Origin: Spirochaetales bacterium
Lineage (GTDB): Bacteria; Spirochaetota; Spirochaetia; DSM-27196; Salinispiraceae
DNA: 38,523 nt
Reading direction: 5' to 3'
NCBI GenBank assembly: GCA_009991955.1
Contig: JAACWS010000013.1
Span: 91,955-130,477 of the forward strand
This document shows positions 34,182-38,523 of this stretch, piece by piece. The notes under the pieces are model-generated. The model made no database searches and was not told the origin of the DNA. It worked only from the letters and a program-made list of their open reading frames with translations. Each line of letters opens with the position of its first letter. Within the stretch, counting starts at the first letter, position 1. The position numbers were made by a program, and so were the translations under genes.

Positions 34182-35800
34182 TCCCCCTGCTCGATTCCCA
34201 GGGGCTTCAGCGGGCCGATAAAGACTCTCAAAGGAAGGGCGTTCTCCCCGAGCAGCTCATGGAAGCAGCCGGGCTCGGAATTGCCCATTGGATTACTAAC
34301 TTTTTTCTGGGGCTGCGAGGATTCTCCTATAGTTCGGGAGTTGTAGAAGACCTGCCGATACTCATTCTTGTAGGAACAGGAAATAATGGTGCAGACGGGT
34401 TCGTAGTAAGCCGATATTTGGTCAACGCCGGTTTCCACGTTCAGGTTCTTAAAGTCTTCCCTCGCTCCAAGGGTCTCAATGAATTTCAAAATAAGCTTGC
34501 GCTTGAACATAGGGTAGCAATCTTAGAAATCGGATCCGACGAAGCTTTTTCTGCTTTGCAGAATGCTTCGGTTGTTGTCGATTGTATTTTTGGTACTGGA
34601 GTAAGGCGTACCTCCCCTGATACTACCGCTCATAACACCGACAGTACGGGGGAGGTACTAAAACAGCTCTTCCTCTCCCTATCACCGAGGGCCCCAGAAG
34701 TACCAATAGCCATCCCGTTCAATGGTACCCTCCGTATTTCGGTGGACTATCCGACGGAAAGCATCATTTTTACCCCACATTTTACTCTCATGCTGGGGGC
34801 GGCGAATTATGACCTTTACGAGCCCGCGGTACGTCCATTCGCAGGGTTTCTCATGCCCCTAATAGTTCCTTTTTCACCAGCGGTTTTGGAAACCTGTCAG
34901 AAGGGATGGCTCGTTAATTGGGCTGGCTCTCGAGACCCCGGGGCTAAAGATCTTCGCCTTTTGAACGATGCCTTTCAATATAAAAAAAGCCGTGGATCCT
35001 TCGGCGTTATCGGTGGATCGTTAGAGTATCCTCGAGCACCGTGGCTCACCCTTCATTCGGGAATCAAAACTGGAGTAGGTCTTGTATATACCGACGACAA
35101 CACCCTCGGTCAATTCGAGGGAGCGAGTAGTCTTATTCCTATTCCGACTACAGATAAAGAAAAATTCGAAGTTTTTCTAGGTTTAACCCCCCCAAAGGTG
35201 CTCGTCGTGGGGCCCGGTTGGTCTACTCAAGGGGATTTCGTCAACTCGTCCCTGTTGTATGCGTCAATTCTCCAGAAGATTTTTGAAATATTTCTTGATC
35301 CAAACAAAACCGATCATAAAGTACTCTTAGACGCTGGGGCCTTACGAACACTTGGTTCCCATTCAGAACTACAAGAATACCTTATGGCGAATCCTAAAAG
35401 AGCAGAGCGGGTCCTACTGACCCCCCACCTCGGCGAACTTAAAGATTTTGTGCCCCATTGTACCCTCGTTGGAGCTCGGGACTTGGTCGATCGCCTAGGG
35501 GTTGGAGTCTTGGTAAAATATTCTAGCATGGTGTTTCTATCGCCGAAGAATAGACTTTTCGTCTGGGATTTTCCAAATCCAATAATGGGATTCGGGGGCA
35601 GTGGTGATATCCTCGCCGGTCTCATTGGCGGTTTAGGTGCTAGATGGAGTAATGAATCTTGGGAAACCATTCTGCGGACCGCTGTTCCTCTCTATTTGTC
35701 TGTTGGAAAAGAACTGCATGAGGTGGAAGGTTTTGTAGATGGAGAAGGATTTATACCCTATTTAGGGAAGGCCCTTCTATGCCGATCATTGAAGATATGA
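34142..35800 (+). CDS. nnr: Bifunctional NAD(P)H-hydrate repair enzyme (epimerase/dehydratase)
   Basis: This 552-residue protein repairs hydrated NADH and NADPH. The YjeF_N epimerase half (about 1-245) has LMEAAGLGIA, GTGNNGADG (78-86) and DCIFGTG (147-153). The canonical VDIPSG stretch is replaced by IAIPFNGTLRIS (190-200). The ADP/ATP-dependent dehydratase half (about 270-545) has GVIGGS, LLDAGAL, LLTPHLGEL and GFGGSGDILAGLIGG (483-497), with the catalytic GSGD. The start follows GGAGGTAA and lies 40 bp inside the lipoprotein gene. The dehydratase half looks functional; the epimerase half is divergent. Confidence 0.88.
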   Translation: MVAYRSIASTNPLIPLLDSQGLQRADKDSQRKGVLPEQLMEAAGLGIAHWITNFFLGLRGFSYSSGVVEDLPILILVGTGNNGADGFVVSRYLVNAGFHVQVLKVFPRSKGLNEFQNKLALEHRVAILEIGSDEAFSALQNASVVVDCIFGTGVRRTSPDTTAHNTDSTGEVLKQLFLSLSPRAPEVPIAIPFNGTLRISVDYPTESIIFTPHFTLMLGAANYDLYEPAVRPFAGFLMPLIVPFSPAVLETCQKGWLVNWAGSRDPGAKDLRLLNDAFQYKKSRGSFGVIGGSLEYPRAPWLTLHSGIKTGVGLVYTDDNTLGQFEGASSLIPIPTTDKEKFEVFLGLTPPKVLVVGPGWSTQGDFVNSSLLYASILQKIFEIFLDPNKTDHKVLLDAGALRTLGSHSELQEYLMANPKRAERVLLTPHLGELKDFVPHCTLVGARDLVDRLGVGVLVKYSSMVFLSPKNRLFVWDFPNPIMGFGGSGDILAGLIGGLGARWSNESWETILRTAVPLYLSVGKELHEVEGFVDGEGFIPYLGKALLCRSLKI

Positions 35801-36480
35801 AAACCCAAGGTCCTCCTCGCATTACAATACCCAAGGGAGCACTTATCGATGGACAGGATCCAGAAACTGGCTTTCGATACTACTATTCTGAAGAAGACCG
35901 GAAAGCTCGTTCGCTAACGTGTACCGAAGCACCGAAGACCCGGGGGTTCCGAGGGTGGATTTCGAAAAATCGAGGGCTTGCAATCACCCTTCTTGATGTT
36001 TTTTTACTCGTTATTTTGGTCATAATCTTTCAAACCGTGCTACGCCCTAACTTGTCCGCCCACAATTTCAAAGCCCTCCCCCTACGCATTGAGGTAAGCG
36101 CCACCCGTTCAGGAAGCCAAATTGCAGGTTCAATAGAAATCTTCAACAAAGATGAGCACTACATACCTCCGGCCGAAGGGGCGAGAATAGCCTTTTTCCT
36201 CTTGGAATCCAAAGGGGTGAGTCTCAATAGAGCAACAATTCGAAATGCAGTAGCAAATTTCGAATCCGAACAGATCATTGTACAGAATTCGGAGTCGATA
36301 TTTGGAGTTCCTGCAGTATCATCAGAATTTTTCTTCGACCTCCTACCTCAAGGGGGCAAAAAGATGACCTATTCGACGCTCCTCGAGACCAGAGGTCGAG
36401 AAGTTGATTCCCTCTGGGCCCTGGTGTCGATACCCGGTGCTGGACATGGGGTCGTAATGGTTACCCTAGACGGGAATTGA
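35779..36480 (+). CDS. Single-pass membrane protein of unknown function
   Basis: This 233-residue protein has a soluble N-terminus (1-64) with Pro/Asp-rich and Tyr-rich stretches (GQDPETGFRYYYSEEDRKAR), one membrane helix (about 66-87, LAITLLDVFLLVILVIIFQTVL) and a C-terminal extracytoplasmic domain of about 140 residues with beta-strand character. It overlaps nnr by 22 bp, so it is co-transcribed. A second ATG at 35797 is possible. I recognise no family. Confidence 0.7.
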   Translation: MPIIEDMKTQGPPRITIPKGALIDGQDPETGFRYYYSEEDRKARSLTCTEAPKTRGFRGWISKNRGLAITLLDVFLLVILVIIFQTVLRPNLSAHNFKALPLRIEVSATRSGSQIAGSIEIFNKDEHYIPPAEGARIAFFLLESKGVSLNRATIRNAVANFESEQIIVQNSESIFGVPAVSSEFFFDLLPQGGKKMTYSTLLETRGREVDSLWALVSIPGAGHGVVMVTLDGN

Positions 36481-36524
36481 CCGGAGAAACGCTTTCGAGT
36501 ATCCTTTCAGTCTAGGGGGATTCT

Positions 36525-36935
36525 ATGTACTTATTGTACGCTCTTTCGGTTATTCTGAATATTTTTGCCGCCGTATCGGTTGCTTATTCACTTCTGGACG
36601 AAAAGATCGGTATTGGTCGTTTTTTTGCTCCCGAAGGTTTTACCGACCCAAGATTCCGCCTTGTTTTGGGTTTATTCGCCTTTGTAGTCGGGTTTCTCAA
36701 GTTAATTTTTGTCTTTGGATCGGTGGCAGTTCTTGGAGATTTTCTTCCCGCAATCTCGGGTATGGTTCTTGGCTTTATCTTGATTCTCTATTTCTACCTG
36801 GACAGGGCTTCGCTGAAAACCGAGGGTTTAGGTAAAATGGAAGAAATCTTTATCAATAACGCTGGAATCTTTGGGGCAGTTGGTTTGCTCCTGGCTTTTG
36901 TTCATTTGCTTTTCCCGGCTATTCTCTTTCTATAG
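36525..36935 (+). CDS. Small four-helix membrane protein of unknown function
   Basis: This 136-residue hydrophobic protein has four predicted membrane helices (about 3-22, 46-66, 68-91 and 112-134). The loops hold a charged LDEKIGIGRFFAPEGFTDPRF and a DRASLKTEGLGKMEE stretch. GGGGG lies about 8 nt before the ATG. It sits between another membrane protein and a Nudix hydrolase on the same strand. No family is recognised. Confidence 0.7.
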   Translation: MYLLYALSVILNIFAAVSVAYSLLDEKIGIGRFFAPEGFTDPRFRLVLGLFAFVVGFLKLIFVFGSVAVLGDFLPAISGMVLGFILILYFYLDRASLKTEGLGKMEEIFINNAGIFGAVGLLLAFVHLLFPAILFL

Positions 36936-36943
36936 GAAAGCCC

Positions 36944-37414
36944 TTGGCTTCAAGAAAAGGATTTTCTCCCGAAGAAACTCTGCGACTGTCGGTTGCGGGG
37001 TTTCTTTTTTTGGAAAATGAACGAGAAAACCGGCAAGACTATGGTACCCACTTTTTTCTTTTTGGTTTACGTAACGGAACTGGGAAAATGGCTGACCGAT
37101 GGGAGCTACCGGGTGGAAAGGTTGAGGAGGGTGAGACCCTTGTTCAGGCTCTGGAACGGGAGTGTGAAGAAGAACTCCAATTGAGACCCACCGTGGTCAA
37201 GGTTCTAGACTTTGCGGATTTCATCCATAAAGGTAACAATTTTCGAGTTTATGGTTGCCTCGCAAAAATACCCCATGAACCAAGAGTAAACCCCGAACAC
37301 CAAAGGTTTGGGTGGTTTACCCTCGCCCAGGCACTACACTTGGATCTTGTGGACTCCGATAGGGATCTTCTAAAAAAAATAAGCCAGGATCCGACTGCCC
37401 TGGGCGATGATTGA
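36944..37414 (+). CDS. Nudix hydrolase
   Basis: This 156-residue Nudix pyrophosphohydrolase has the box GGKVEEGETLVQALERECEEELQ (residues about 57-79), matching G-x5-E-x7-R-E-x-x-E-E. The residues expected to bind Mg2+ are present. WELPGG before the box and WFTLAQAL near the C-terminus are typical of MutT/CTP-pyrophosphohydrolase-like members. The substrate is unknown; nucleotide-pool cleaning is likely. The TTG start follows AGGAAAG and lies 8 bp after the previous stop. Confidence 0.85.
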   Translation: MASRKGFSPEETLRLSVAGFLFLENERENRQDYGTHFFLFGLRNGTGKMADRWELPGGKVEEGETLVQALERECEEELQLRPTVVKVLDFADFIHKGNNFRVYGCLAKIPHEPRVNPEHQRFGWFTLAQALHLDLVDSDRDLLKKISQDPTALGDD

Positions 37415-37435
37415 AAGGGAAACCCGATCTGGGGC

Positions 37436-38523
37436 CTATATTATCGTACCATTCGGTATAATCGCATTCTTTGGAATTATTATAATTCCTTCTCGGAAGT
37501 AGTAGTGACCGTGGTCGCCATCTTCTCGGGGCAGGTTATCGACGCCAATGCGACATCCTTCTCCAATACGAGCGTTTTTATCGATGATAGCGCCTTTTAC
37601 TAGGGTTCCTCGACCAATACCAAAGTCCGGTATGCCTTCTTTTCGGTTGCGGTTTCGGTCTTCGGGGGTCTCGTACCAGTCAGCCCCCATACACACAACT
37701 CCATCGAGGCTCGATCCACTTTCAATGAAAGTCCGTATTCCGATGACCGAGTGTTGGATCGAGGCGTTGGTAATGACACACCCGTCTCCGGCCAGAGTTT
37801 GGCTAATGGAACAATAGTTGAACTTCGACGCAGGAAGGTCTCGTTTGTGGGTGTAAATAGGCATGTCCTCATCGTAGAAGTTGAATAAGGGATTTATACT
37901 CGCAAGATTTAGGTTGGTTTCGTAGAAATTCTTTATCGTACCAATATCTTCCCAGAAACCGGTGTAAATATAGGCCTGAGACTTCTTCGATTCGATGAGT
38001 TGGGGTATTATTTCCTTGCCAAAGTCGGTCTCTTTGTTGTCCAAGGCCCGTTCGAGAACTTCTGCCTTGAAGAAATAAATACCCATAGAACCTAGGTATT
38101 CTTTTCCCGCCCCTTGCATCTCCGGACTGGGGTGGATCTTGTCGGGAATTTTCATCGAGTCGATATTCTGACTCATCGGTGGTTTTTCAACGAAGGAAGT
38201 TATTTGACTTTTGTTGTCAGCCTGCATAATACCAAAACCAGTTGCTGCCTCCCGATCGACGGGAGTGGCTGCAATAGTTACATCCGCATCGGATTCTAGA
38301 TGTTTTCTATAGAAATCCAACAAATTCATTCGGTACAGCTGATCTCCCGAAAGAATGAGGTAGTGGGCGGGTCGTTGGCTTTTAAAGTGGTGGAGGTTTT
38401 TCCGTACCGCATCGGCTGTACCTTCGTACCAGCCCGCATGGTCAAAGGTCTGCTCGGCTGCAAGAATTTCAACAAATCCTCTCGTAAAGGAGTCGAACAT
38501 ATACGAGTTCGCTAAATGCAGGT
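37436..38523 (-). CDS. glgC: Glucose-1-phosphate adenylyltransferase (5' end beyond window)
   Basis: This gene makes ADP-glucose for glycogen synthesis. The reading frame is open to the window edge: seven codons before the internal Met at 38500 read LHLANSY, which joins naturally to MFDSFTRGFVEILAAEQT as in GlgC. The N-terminal nucleotide-binding loop therefore lies outside. Visible are WYEGTADAVRKN, LILSGDQLYRMN, GFGIMQ, FVEKP and the C-terminal left-handed beta-helix repeats (VIGIRTFIESGSSLDGVV, KNARIGEGCRIGVDN). The stop is 21 bp from the convergent Nudix stop, with no obvious terminator between. Confidence 0.92.
   Translation of the reverse strand, partial: LHLANSYMFDSFTRGFVEILAAEQTFDHAGWYEGTADAVRKNLHHFKSQRPAHYLILSGDQLYRMNLLDFYRKHLESDADVTIAATPVDREAATGFGIMQADNKSQITSFVEKPPMSQNIDSMKIPDKIHPSPEMQGAGKEYLGSMGIYFFKAEVLERALDNKETDFGKEIIPQLIESKKSQAYIYTGFWEDIGTIKNFYETNLNLASINPLFNFYDEDMPIYTHKRDLPASKFNYCSISQTLAGDGCVITNASIQHSVIGIRTFIESGSSLDGVVCMGADWYETPEDRNRNRKEGIPDFGIGRGTLVKGAIIDKNARIGEGCRIGVDNLPREDGDHGHYYFREGIIIIPKNAIIPNGTII

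Noticed and set aside
1-38523. CRISPR arrays, insertion sequences, prophage genes or tRNA genes
   Set aside because: No regularly spaced repeats, transposase or integrase ORFs, or tRNA cloverleaf sequences were seen on either strand.

Overview
The window looks like chromosomal DNA from a free-living spirochaete (Spirochaetaceae-like). This rests on the general look of the proteins: sugar-binding proteins with VFAGG/VFARGQ signal-peptide ends, a motility-accessory (MAF/DUF115) protein, a lipoprotein with a relaxed lipobox, and a LysM-M23 peptidase. No database search was possible, so the phylum is an inference. The genome is compact: neighbouring genes often overlap, and the longest gap without a gene (1288-1616) is a regulatory region.

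Layout. 1-205: probable 3' part of RNase P RNA. 187-6771: a GntR/LacI-type hybrid repressor, divergent from a pentose-type ABC importer (ATPase, permease, binding protein) and an FGGY pentulose kinase; the shared promoter region carries four copies of a 10-bp operator-like motif. 6868-11149: a second sugar ABC importer (binding protein, two permeases) ending in its own LacI-family repressor, with a LacI-type palindrome at the likely transcription start and an intra-operon terminator after the binding-protein gene. 19946-11146 (minus strand): hisC, a PrsW-like membrane protease, then a putative type I secretion system. That system consists of a 382-residue protein with a double-glycine leader and a cysteine-peptidase-like C-terminal domain, a small very basic exported protein, a peptidase-containing ABC exporter (C39-PCAT), an HlyD-like adaptor, a TolC-like outer-membrane protein and a CorA-like channel. 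19999-25068: YgjV-like membrane protein, DUF3783 protein, clpB, argH. 28711-25071 (minus): FtsI-type transpeptidase with a PASTA-like tail and the MAF protein. 28759-30111: LysM-M23 peptidase and a 39-codon stub. 32885-30108 (minus): secA. 32961-37414: spirochaete-type lipoprotein, nnr, two membrane proteins and a Nudix hydrolase. 37436-end (minus): glgC, truncated by the window edge.

The most interesting unit is the secretion locus at 11146-18035. Leader, leader peptidase, adaptor and outer-membrane channel are all present in one operon, and the apparent cargo is an unusually large protein with a long Pro/Lys-rich stalk and a possible C-H-D catalytic triad, not a small bacteriocin. Second in interest is the secA/lipoprotein divergent promoter, where both -10 boxes lie exactly 7 nt before the ATG and neither gene has a Shine-Dalgarno sequence, which suggests leaderless mRNAs.
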